Source: Chrysomallon squamiferum (lineage: Eukaryota; Mollusca; Gastropoda; Neomphalida; Peltospiridae). From it: a stretch of 64,000 bases of DNA. The notes below the pieces were generated by a model. It was not told the origin of the DNA and did not search any database. It saw only the letters and a program-made list of their open reading frames with translations. Numbering within the stretch: the first letter of the stretch is position 1; every line of letters begins with the position of its first letter. Location: assembly GCA_012295275.1 (NCBI GenBank), contig CM022670.1, positions 28,390,881-28,454,880 of the forward strand. Reading direction: 5' to 3'. Made by a program: the position numbers and the translations under genes. Positions 10,459 to 19,790 of this stretch are shown here, one piece after another.

Positions 10459-10584
10459 GAGTGAAGATTGTGATGAAGGTTTCTGACAGTTTGTTAGTAA
10501 GAAGACACTCTGGCAGTTCTCGGAAGTATTGCTTCAGAAGATCAGCAACATCATAGGCCTGCAACTCCTCAAAATCTACTTCTT
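10459..10584 (-). CDS. DLC1: DLC1-like exon: RhoGAP, AYDVADLLKQYFRELP block
   Basis: The acceptor GTATTTTCAG precedes 10584 and the donor GTACGT follows 10459; phase is 1 in and 1 out. It encodes EEVDFEELQAYDVADLLKQY followed by FRELPECLLTNKLS. The K..FR.LP.PL motif is present except that the second proline is replaced by cysteine (codon TGT). The conserved Lys and Arg that stabilise the arginine-finger loop are kept. Confidence 0.96.
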
Positions 10585-10627
10585 CTGAAAATACAGTTAT
10601 TAAAACACTCAGTGGTAATGATACTTA

Positions 10628-10843
10628 TAATAGTAATAGCAACAGGAGTGGTACTAGTAGTAACAACAGTAGTAACAATACTAGTAGTAACAATAGTAGT
10701 AACAATACTAGTAACAATACTAGTAGTAACAATAGTAATAACAATACTAGTAGTAACAATACTAGTAGTAACAATAGTAGTAACAATACTAGTAGTAACA
10801 ATAGTAGTAACAATACTAGTAGTAACAATAATAATACAGAATA
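10628..10843. repeat. Compound AGT/AAC/AAT triplet repeat in an intron
   Basis: ACTAGTAGTAACAATAGTAG-type units repeat in the intron between exons 10459-10584 and 10971-11392. The repeat period is a multiple of three, so open frames made of V, T, I and L appear on both strands. They are not genes. Confidence 0.95.
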
Positions 10844-10970
10844 AATGATAAATGCTATATATATATATATACACCTATATATTTAGTTGATGTTTATATA
10901 TCAGAAAATGTTCTAAATAAGCAACTGTTATTATCTTCATGTATCAAATAAAACTTTTTAAAACAGTTAC

Positions 10971-11392
10971 CTGGATGAGCTTCCAAATCATTCCTCAATT
11001 TCTGGATTCTCGACCGAACTCCAGACTTCCGAAATATTCCCAAGGCATCATTAGCTGTTTTACGCAGGTATCGCATGGCATACAGCATACACTGCGGTAA
11101 GGCCTGCCCTGTTCTCTGAAGAACAACATGAAGAGGAACTCCAAAAACATTCTTCTCTGTAAAATCAGGCGACTTGTTCCTCTTCATGAAGCGAGGCATC
11201 GACCAGTTCCAGCCTGTTCGATTTGTAGGTGAGTATTTTTCCATGATGGCTGTGAGTTTGAGGAGGGAGAGTTTGCGCAGCACCATCAGTTTGCGGACAG
11301 ACAGACTGTCGACCTGAAGATCTCGACTGTTCAGACTGGGTCGGTGACACTTTTGAAAACTGTGCCAGCGAATACGTTTACGTTTTCTGTCA
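10971..11392 (-). CDS. DLC1: DLC1-like exon: polybasic segment and RhoGAP start with arginine finger
   Basis: The acceptor TTTTCTCCAG precedes 11392 and the donor GTAACT follows 10971; phase is 2 in and 1 out. A polybasic stretch (DRKRKRIRWHSF) comes first, then LSLLKLTAIMEKYSPTNRTG, then the domain start VFGVPLHVVLQRTGQALPQC, then GIFRKSGVRSRI. The Arg after GIF is the catalytic finger (R677 in human DLC1; about residue 831 in the shorter predicted isoform, 905 in the longer). A polybasic segment before RhoGAP binds phosphoinositides in vertebrate DLC1. Confidence 0.97.
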
Positions 11393-11694
11393 CTGGAGAA
11401 AAGATTTTAATAATAATTTGTTATTATGTATTTACATTGTAAAGATCAGTTTAAATAAAATGTCAAACTAACATTTTAAAAGGTATTATAAATACTTGTT
11501 TTATCAATCCTAACATTCATCAATAAAGCCAGGTGTTAATTATAATTACATATTGGGAAGAAAATGTGCTTATTAGATGAAGCAGATCATTGGCAAGATA
11601 GTTTTTGTTAGCGAAAGAATTATGATCATGACTCCACAAACACAATCCTGATCTATAAGAAAATCAGTCTGTCTGTCTGTTATGTGATAATTAC

Positions 11695-11947
11695 CTGGAT
11701 GTTCTAGTTAGTGATGAGCCGACCCCTGAATCTCGCCTCTCTCTTCTCTCTGTGTTCTCCACATGCTCCATGGAGTCATCAGGAGACAGCTCCTCCCCTG
11801 GGATGTCCTGATCACTGTACGGAGACGACATGTTACTGCTTGCGTCGTTCTCCCCCTCCATATCCTGATCAGTGATCATACTCTCGTCCACCGAGGCACA
11901 CTGGGATACATTCAGGCTGGCGTACGAGTTTTCTTTTTTAGATATAA
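11695..11947 (-). CDS. DLC1: DLC1-like exon: acidic/serine linker before RhoGAP
   Basis: The acceptor TGTTCTCTTAG precedes 11947 and the donor GTAATT follows 11695; phase is 1 in and 2 out. It encodes an acidic, serine-rich stretch (DESMITDQDMEGENDASS) ending with ERRERRDSGVGSSLTRTSR. The RRDSGVG.SLTR block is strongly conserved in DLC1 and STARD13 and is a basophilic phosphorylation site in vertebrates. Confidence 0.94.
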
Positions 11948-12847
11948 CTAAGAGAACAGAATAAACATTTATAAATTGGTATATAAAAAAAACCCACCAT
12001 AAAATAAAAAAAAATTAAAAAAAATTCCATCTATATTTATGTATTATACTATATAATGTAAATTTAAAAAGGTAAAAAGAAAAGAAAAAATTATATTTTT
12101 CAACAAATGTGAAAAGATTTAGGCTGGTAATGAGGTATGAATAATTCAAAGAATACTTGATTTGCAACAGGTCTATAAAGACTGAGCCTTCAGTAATTTC
12201 CCCAGAAACTGAACAGTGAATATTACCCAGTAAAAATTGGTCATGAAGTTTTTCTTTTTTTTAATTTTATCTTTTTAGTTATTTACGTACTTCTTTTTCA
12301 CTTTAAAAAAAAACAACAGAAAAAGGAACAATCAATATGAAATTTAAAAAAATTGAAAGTTTTCAATCTGTGATAATAAAATATGCATAAACTGAAAAAA
12401 AAAAAATAAAAACATTTTTAACAGGACACTGAATGGACATATAAATATTAATTGACAATTCAGTTTTTAATAATAAATTAGTCATCTGTATTGTATCACA
12501 TAAAATAATAATAATAATTTTTAAAAATCGTATGAAAAAAAAAAAAATAAAAAACCAAATATGATACAAATAAAAAGACAAAAAATACATTTTAAAGCCT
12601 ACTTCTCTGAAGAAGCTGCCAAATTGCTGAACAACAAAACAATAGCAGCAACATAACTAAATATTACTACTACTAAAAAAAATCAGTTCAATAAATTATT
12701 AATAATAAATTAGTAGTTGTAAAAAAAAAAAGAGAAAATCACCAACCCCAACAATAATAATAAAAATATTTTTTGTAAAATAGTAATAATTTAGAAATAA
12801 TTTTTAAAAAATTTAGAAATAATAATTTAAAACAAGTCAGTACTTAC
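11948..12847. other. Intron, AT-rich
   Basis: This is about 900 bp bounded by GTAAGT (12847) and CTCTTAG. It is very rich in A homopolymers on the plus strand (T-rich on the transcript). No feature was recognised. Confidence 0.8.
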
Positions 12848-14464
12848 CACTTTCATCTGACCTGCTGTTGATGGTCTCACTGAGTCCATTGATGTTCTCA
12901 AACAGTTGATGAAGAATGGCATCAAGCTCCTGCTGTGCCGCAGCCAGCTCCTTGTCCAATGGCTCCTTTTCCTCCTTTCTTCTATCACCATTTAGGGATA
13001 CCTCTGTGCTCTGGTTAACACAGCCAGAACATGATAAAGACCTTTCTCTCAAGACATAGGCTGGACTCACTATGGAAGACTGCTCACTGTGACTCAAAAG
13101 GAGGACCGCTCACTATTACTCACAACTGAAGAGTGCTCACTGCATGTACTCAACTGACTAATATTTGATGAAATTTCACTCAATTGACTCACATTGGTGA
13201 CTTCACTACAGTTCAGATGATCACTACACTTGGTCTGGACACTAACATTCAGCAAGTCTTTATTCCCGGAAACGTCTCTACCATGGGAAGCATGGTCTCC
13301 CAAATTGTCATACATACTCAACCGGATAGATTTCTTACCTGATTTCGGACTGATGGGAAGAGGTGTCAGTTCATCACTTTTTTCTCTACTGAAACTGAAA
13401 CTGCCTGTTCTGTAGTTTATTCCATGACCATCACAAGTGTCTATGTAGCCGTTCTGAAGCCGTTTTGGGAAGCTGCCTGGTTTGTGGTCTTGAGGTAGAA
13501 AGAAAATCTCCATCAGGTTCATATCACTGTTGTTTCTCCTCACTCTGTTGTGAATGTAGGAATCAGCTGTTTTGAAACTTTGGAGGAGTTCTCTGTGAGC
13601 CATGTAAAACTCACTCAATGAAGAGTCATTTAGCTGAGATTTCGTTTGACTTTCCTGAACACTTTTAGAACTATTATCACTCTGTACTTTATGGGGCAAT
13701 GCAGGAGAAATGTGGGGCATCTTTGGGAACTCTGTAACCACAGGACTTTTGGGGGACATTGGGACCACTGGAGTTTTGGGGGACATTGGGACCACTGGAC
13801 TCTTGGGGGACACTGGGACCACAGGACTCTTTGGGGACACTGGGACCACAGGACTGTTAGGGGTAACTGGTGTCAGAGGACATTTAGTGGATGCTGAGGA
13901 TTTGGGAGAAATAGGAGATACAGGAGATGATTCATCTAAAACAGGACAGTTTTCATCTGTCTTGTCCTCTCCGAAAGTTCTAGCAGGAACTTCTGATGTT
14001 GGACTGATGTCCACACAGTTCATGTGTTGAATCTTTGCTTGCATATCAGCCTTGTCAGCCACTACTGGACCACTGATCTCAACAATGTTCTTAGAAAACT
14101 TTTTATTTCTCTTTGTCTTGAAGCTCTCAACTTTCCTCAACAAGTTCTTTGCACTTTTAATTTTGTCGCTTGCTGCCCGCCTCAGCCTTGGACTCATGAT
14201 AAACGAAGACTCAGTTGGGGTAGAGTTTTTCCGCTGCACTGTGGCATAGCCAAGGTGTGGCATTTTGCTGTCCAGGACTGGACTATCGTCTGCCGGACTG
14301 CTGCTGTCCTGGTCAGTTAGCAAGCTGTCGTGGCTTGAGCTGGACTTCACGGTCACATGACTTTGGTCCAAGTCAAGGTCTTTTCTTGACCAGCGTTGAA
14401 TATTCTGTTGGAATTCCCACCTGCTGCTTAAAGCACAGTAATCATCATCATCTGTTTCCTCGTT
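12848..14464 (-). CDS. DLC1: DLC1-like large central exon: linker, SP repeats, LD motif; contains a one-base frameshift
   Basis: The acceptor TTTTTCAG precedes 14464 and the donor GTAAGT follows 12848; phase is 0 in and 1 out. It starts NEETDDDDYCALSSRWEFQQ and NIQRWSRKD (in DLC1, the acidic block then W.FQ...RWSR). It then has FFLPQDHKPGSFPKRLQNGY and NYRTGSFSF, a block well conserved in DLC1. Between them lie ten-residue PVVP.SPKS repeats. Near the 3' end ELAAAQQELDAILHQLFENI matches the LD-type talin/FAK-binding helix of DLC1. The upstream frame stops (TGA 13096-13094) after NSERSSF; one extra base in the adjoining T run lets it continue into LSHSEQSSIVSPAYVL. With that base the exon has the length its flanking phases require. 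Confidence 0.92.
13094..13100 (-). other. Apparent one-base frameshift in the central exon
   Basis: The minus strand reads TCC TCC TTT TGA G at this point. A fifth T in the run at 13096-13099 would restore continuity. The two serine-rich repeats on either side (SEHSSVVS, SEQSSIVS) lie 53 nt apart and would be 54 nt apart, a multiple of three, with the extra base. No GT-AG micro-intron that I tested (for example GTGAGT to CCATAG) restores the frame. Confidence 0.85.
13731..13870 (-). repeat. 30-bp coding repeat (PVVPVSPKSP units)
   Basis: Four to five 30-bp units encode PVVPVSPKS, PVVPMSPKT and similar, with SPISPKS and LTPVTPNS variants extending the array towards the N-terminus. Each unit carries one or two Ser/Thr-Pro sites. 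The plus strand of the same DNA reads as a collagen-like glycine repeat, which is a shadow. Confidence 0.93.
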
Positions 14465-15983
14465 CTGAAAAACAATCATCATCACAGTCATCCATTTTTC
14501 ATTAATTATCATTCACATTTTGTAATGCATCATTAATAATTATTATCATTATCTGTTTGTTTCACAAACATATCATTATCTTCCATAATATATTCCCTTT
14601 GTTCTGACTGTATTCTGTAATCTACTTCACACACAAACACACACAAAATAATAAACAACATTTACACTTGGTACACATACATAATTGTCTAATTGCATTA
14701 CATACTTTATTTCCTTTCTGTTTCACAAAAATATATGACTATCCTAAATCCTTTTATATAATATGTGTAAACATCTCTTTGCAACAAAATACAACATTCT
14801 TGTAATGACACCAAAAATAATGTAATTGTGCAGTTGTATTACCTAACTGAGAACATGAACATAGTTCCAAAGGAAACAATTTATCAGTGTCACAACAAAA
14901 TATTAGCAATAAATGCTTATTCCTCAGGAATAAAACAATTCCAATCTTGCAACAGAAACAAAAATATCAACACAATAATCCTGAAGTTGAATTTTATAAC
15001 AGAAATCTTATCATTTTATGTAACAGTATAATTACATTTTATACATGTTCTGCTTCAAGAAATGGAACAAAATTCCTGATTGTTTCAGAGAAAATTCTGG
15101 ACATTCTCCTGCTAGCAGCAACAATTTGCTAGTATGGAGACAAAAGACTTTAACATGAAATTGCATGTCGATGATTCATTGTCCAAAAGGCAACATTCCA
15201 GTCTAACTGATCAATACAGTTATTATTGTGCTGTGTGTCTGGATTGGGATTTTGGTCAGAAGCTGATATCCAATCAATAGTGCTATTATCTTGTTAATTA
15301 ACACAAATCTAAAATCCTGTTTCATTGGCAGTCAAGTTGTTTTAAACAGAGACTTTGAGAAGGTGTTTGTTTAGTGATATATAATACTTGAGTGATTTAA
15401 TTTTATAGGTAAAACAATATATATATTAATAATGGATATTACCAGGTAATAAAAATGTCAAATATGTGTAACTAAACTGTTTATTATTATAAATGGATTG
15501 ATAAAGTTGTGTGTATAAAGACAAAACCTACTATGTATAACATACGCATGTGAAAAACCCCAACAAAGTATGAAAATAAGACAGAACATGTGTTAAAGTA
15601 TGTCTGATATGCATATTATTTATCTACTTATTTTATTTATTTATTAATTTATGTTAAATTACAAATTGGAATTTTTAAATATACACCAATCTAACATACA
15701 TATTTTTAAAAGACATGAAATATGTATGGCCTTTGAAATGTTTATCTCAGTAATAAAAATAAAAAGAATTCAACAAAGAATACAAAAGATCCACTTGACA
15801 AGTACAAACAATACTAATCCAGGTAAATACAGGTACTTAACAGACTATTAAAACATGTCAAATGTCTCTGCTGGTCTTTCAGCAGAAATGACTTTATCCT
15901 GTAGCTGACTATCAGTGAGTGGTATGCAATGTGGGGACCTGGCAAACAACCCACAACAAACACCCCATTGAAAAACCCCAGTG

Positions 15984-16003
15984 GGCCACTTTACAAAGTG
16001 GCC
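15984..16003. repeat. 20-bp palindrome in intron
   Basis: GGCCACTTT and AAAGTGGCC are separated by two bases. The stem is short and no function is proposed. Confidence 0.8.
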
Positions 16004-16735
16004 TGATACTCAAGGTCCAATAAATGTGTTTATAACTCCCTCCCATCTTGTCCACCTGATAACTTTGAAGCCACAAGCCAAACTGTAAACACAGGTAAAG
16101 AGACATTTGACTGAAAAAGTGGTCAATATTTAACTTGTACTCCAACAAGACGAGATAAAGAGAAAAATAATAATATACAACCACTTGACCATGTGCCTGG
16201 GGACTTGTTTTTAGAGTTTCCTTATTTCTTTTTAAACTCTTATTGGGCCTTGCATATCCTGTTTAAAACTATAAACAATTTTGTCATCCATGTTATCTCT
16301 TCTAATCTGTCATTCTTCTTCAACTCACTCAAACCTATCCTTATCGTTATTTCTTTCTCTCGCTTACAGAATTAAAACAAATAAAATATTTTCCATGTCC
16401 TCCTCCTTCTTCTAATCTTTGTAATTTAACTTTCTCTATTTCTCTCTGACTATCTGAGTGCCTAATAGCATTTTATCTCACTTCCACACTACCTGGGAGA
16501 GAGGTTAATGAATTATATATTAATTTATTATTTACACAGGTGGGAGTGTTTGGACTAATGTGACATGTAGCACCTGAATTTCCTTTTCATTTCTTTTTTT
16601 ATAACAGAATAAGTCTCGGAATTTTTATATTTTTTTTATATTTTAAAATAATTTTTTATTGTAGGAAGTCATTATGTAAGACTTACATTATACATATACA
16701 CAACAGCCAATCCTGTTTTATTCAGACATAGATAT

Positions 16736-16738
<3 letters not shown>

Positions 16739-16782
<44 letters not shown>
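16739..16782. repeat. (CA)n microsatellite
   Basis: About 22 CA units. A (GT)n run of about 22 bp lies 240 bp away (17025-17046), so the two can pair within one transcript. Confidence 0.97.
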
Positions 16783-16785
<3 letters not shown>

Positions 16786-17047
16786 TATCTATAACATTAA
16801 AGACATGCATACACATAAATGATTTCCTGTGACAAATGGTCATAGAACAGAAACAAAGTTAGTTTTTGTTTCTTTTAAGAAAATAATAATAAAAATTAAA
16901 CAAATAAAAATTAGAAAACTATTAATGTAATTCTTTTGAAAAGAATATTAAAATTTCAGAATGTTAATTTATTCATCCATCTCATCCATTCTCACTCTGC
17001 ATATATCTCTATGTATCTGTTTGTCTGTGTGTGTGTGTGTGTGTGTG

Positions 17048-17057
17048 CATGCATGCA
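17048..17057 (-). promoter_or_regulatory. Overlapping UGCAUG motifs (possible RBFOX sites)
   Basis: On the transcribed strand TGCATGCATG contains two overlapping TGCATG hexamers, 91 nt downstream of the donor of the 61-nt exon. UGCAUG is the established RBFOX-family binding motif, and downstream intronic copies usually favour exon inclusion. Function here is inferred from position only. Confidence 0.35.
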
Positions 17058-17148
17058 TTTGCACCTATTTGTCTTTTTCTCCCTTATACTTCTCTAAATT
17101 GTAACTGTTCCTCGTACAGGTAATTCAGTAATAATCATAAATACTTAC

Positions 17149-17209
17149 TGTTTTTCTCGGCTGTGCCTCTATCTTCAGTGCTGTGCATCTGTTCAGTGTG
17201 TTGAGTCTC
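17149..17209 (-). CDS. DLC1: DLC1-like 61-nt exon: end of SAM domain
   Basis: This exon is too short to be seen as an open frame. The acceptor TATTTCCACAG precedes 17209 and the donor GTAAGT follows 17149; phase is 2 in and 0 out. Joined to the previous exon it reads FRRLNTLNRCTALKIEAQPR, matching the RRLNTLNKC...K(L/I)E block that closes the SAM domain of DLC1 and STARD13. Confidence 0.94.
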
Positions 17210-18099
17210 CTGTGGAAATAGAGAGGACACAATCTGGGTCATACATAAGTAAAGATGTAATGTAATAGCACAATTATTTAGTCAGTGTTACCAACTAGCA
17301 CACACCTTTTGTCAACACAGAGAAATTCTTCAAATTCATCACTAGGTAAAAAAAAAAAAGAAAAAAAAAAAGATAAAAAGGATGAAAATGTGACAGAATG
17401 TTAACGAGATGGACAGACAGGTGTGTTAAATTATTCAATCACCTTTGTTATGGACATCCTCAGGTGAGCAGGAGACTTTGATTGTAACTGTTGTTTTCTG
17501 CAGGTGTTAGTTTCCTTGTTTTTAAAACTTTTTATTTCTTAAATGACTTGGTATTTGTTTTAAATGAAATCGTCAGTTTCGTTCTTTATCAAGTAGAGAG
17601 TGACTATTTTAAATTTTTTAAATTTATTTTATTATTATTATTTTGAAAAGGAAAACTTGTAACAAAAAAACTGACATGATTAAGGAAAAAATGTTGATGG
17701 AAATACAATAAAAGTCCAATTCTAAACTACTTTAAGAGACAGTATAAGAAATAACATAAATCAGTTCATCTTTAATTAAATTAAAATAATCATATAGAAT
17801 CATTAGAAATTTCAATACATGTGTCACATGGGAAAACAAATAATACACACATAAATAAATAAAATGAAACTCAATACACACTCACAAAAACAAATATTTT
17901 TAAGTATATCCATGAAAATAATGAATATTCACACATACTACAAAAAACATGCAGTCCCAGAAAACATTGAAGATCGTCATCCAACTACAACTAAACAAAA
18001 CTTTTCATAACTTTTGTGTTTCCATGAATCATTCACTCCATCCTTTCCCACAACATACACTCATTTCTGACAGGAAAAAAACACAACCTATTTCAACCC

Positions 18100-18520
18100 C
18101 CTCAAGATATCTAAAGTTCAGTTACATACATTAAATAAAAAATAAACCACAAACCTGATATCCCAGTGTCAAGATATCTAGGAACTTGTAACAAGCACCA
18201 CACCCACCAAAAAATGTAAATAAATAATTTTAAAAAGTAAATAATAAAAAAAAAAATAATAATAAATTAATTAATTTAAAAAAACCTGATCATTTTGTCT
18301 ACCTTACTACTAATTCAAAGCTGTATAGATGTCTAAAGTCCTGTTACATACACTAAAATATAATAAACCCAACTAATCATTTTTTAAAATTTTGTATCCC
18401 ACCTCTCAGAATGACTACAGTCATGTAACAGACAAGAAAAACAGCCATTCAGACTACCCACCTGGATCAAGCCTCTGCAGGTATCTGAAGTCCTGCAGGT
18501 AACAGAAAAACAACCTTTCC
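18100..18520. repeat. Decayed tandem repeat, about 150-200 bp period
   Basis: AGATATCTAAAGTTCAGTTACATACA, AGATGTCTAAAGTCCTGTTACATACA and AGGTATCTGAAGTCCTGCAGGTAACA-like segments recur near 18105, 18325 and 18480, each followed by A-rich sequence. Boundaries are approximate. Confidence 0.5.
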
Positions 18521-19180
18521 TGTCATTAGTTGTTAATGACTGTGATCACACCTGTAATCTGTTTATCAAAGTACAGGTGTGAATTTTGTTTTTAATCTGC
18601 CTGTAAGTAACATTTAAATCCTACATCCAGGTATTGTTTTCTTTTAATCTATATTCACAATTGAAACTCAGATGCTTGTTTCTTTTCTTCTCTTATTTTT
18701 TTTCCAGGTATTAATTACGTAATATGTTCAAACTTAAAATGCAGGTGTTTTGATGAGGGTTTTTTTTTTTTTTTTTTTTAATGTCTGTAAGTAATATTAA
18801 AAACAGTGCTGACATACTAATAGTTTGTTAAAACTATAGGAAAGCTAGAATGGGCATGGATGTCCTTTAAATAAATAAAATTAACATTCAAAATATAGAT
18901 TATAAAATGTTTAAATTTATATTCCACTCTTCATTTAGCAATTGTTTTTAAACCTAATGCAAACCTAAAACAGGTTGCAGAAACATTTTTGTATATTCCA
19001 CATTTAAAATTATGTCAACATAAGATATAAAATCAAATATATAGATACAAATTTCCAATGCAAAGCAACACTAAAATGTACTGGTGTTAATTTAAAAATA
19101 GATAAATAAATAAATAAATAAATACAAATCTATGACCTGACGCTACATACTTTACATGTGTTATCATAAAACTTCTGTAG

Positions 19181-19287
19181 AACATGTTTTTAACAAGATA
19201 AAGAATAAAAGAAATGTTATAAATAAGTGATTTTTTAACATGTTTTTAACAAGATAAAGAATAAAAGTAATGTTATAAACAAGTGGT
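19181..19287. repeat. Two-copy direct repeat, about 55 bp
   Basis: ACATGTTTTTAACAAGATAA and the next 30 bases occur at about 19182 and again at about 19238, with only a few differences. Confidence 0.9.
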
Positions 19288-19352
19288 TTCTGGAGGTGTT
19301 ACTAAACTTAGTGTTTCTTATCTTGCCAGATGTTAGCAGAACAGAAAAACAG

Positions 19353-19790
19353 TAGCAAACTTTCTGTGTGAAACCTGTACCTCCAGCAATCATGTTAACA
19401 GTCTGTAGTCAGAGACACTGTCTATGTAGTTAGCAAACTTTCTGTGTGAAACCTGTACCTCCAGCAATCATGTTAACAGTCTGTAGTCAGAGACACTGTC
19501 TATGTAGTTAGCAAACTTTCTGTGTGAAACCTGTACCTCCAGCAATCATTTTAACAGTCTGTAGTCAGAGACACTGTCTATGTAAAAACCTGTACCTCCA
19601 GCAATCATTTTAACAGTCTGTAGTCAGAGACACTGTCTATGTAGTTAGCAAACTTTCTGTGTAAACCTATAAAATCATTTTAACAGTCTGTATACAGACA
19701 CTGTCTATGTAGTTATGTATAAATACACCTCCAGCAATCATTTTAACAGTCTGTAGTCGAGACACTGCATGTACATGCAAACTTTCTGTG
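19353..19790. repeat. 78-bp minisatellite, about 5.5 copies
   Basis: Units beginning TAGCAAACTTTCTGTGTGAA and containing CTCCAGCAATCATGTTAACA start at 19353, 19431 and 19509. The later units have internal deletions and decay towards 19790, where CATA repeats begin. Confidence 0.95.

Larger units (their letters stand above)
14465..17148. other. 2.7-kb intron
   Basis: Bounded by GTAAGT at 17148 and TTTCAG at 14465. Contains (CA)n at 16739-16782, (GT)n at 17025-17046, a 20-bp palindrome at 15984-16003 and the UGCAUG motifs described separately. No coding similarity was seen. Confidence 0.8.

Noticed and set aside
10569-10874. Thr/Ile/Val-rich proteins on both strands
   Set aside because: They come from a triplet-type repeat within an intron between two RhoGAP exons.
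11165-11350. Ser/Gln-rich minus-strand frame
   Set aside because: It is a shadow in another frame of the exon encoding the polybasic segment and RhoGAP start.
13094-13140. Micro-intron of 54 nt (GTGAGT to CCATAG) explaining the frame change
   Set aside because: Joining those sites does not restore the downstream frame; it enters phase 1 from phase 0 and meets a stop.
13646-14030. Collagen-like glycine-rich open frames on the plus strand
   Set aside because: They are the complement of the SP-repeat in the DLC1-like exon; the minus-strand frame is supported by homology and splice sites.
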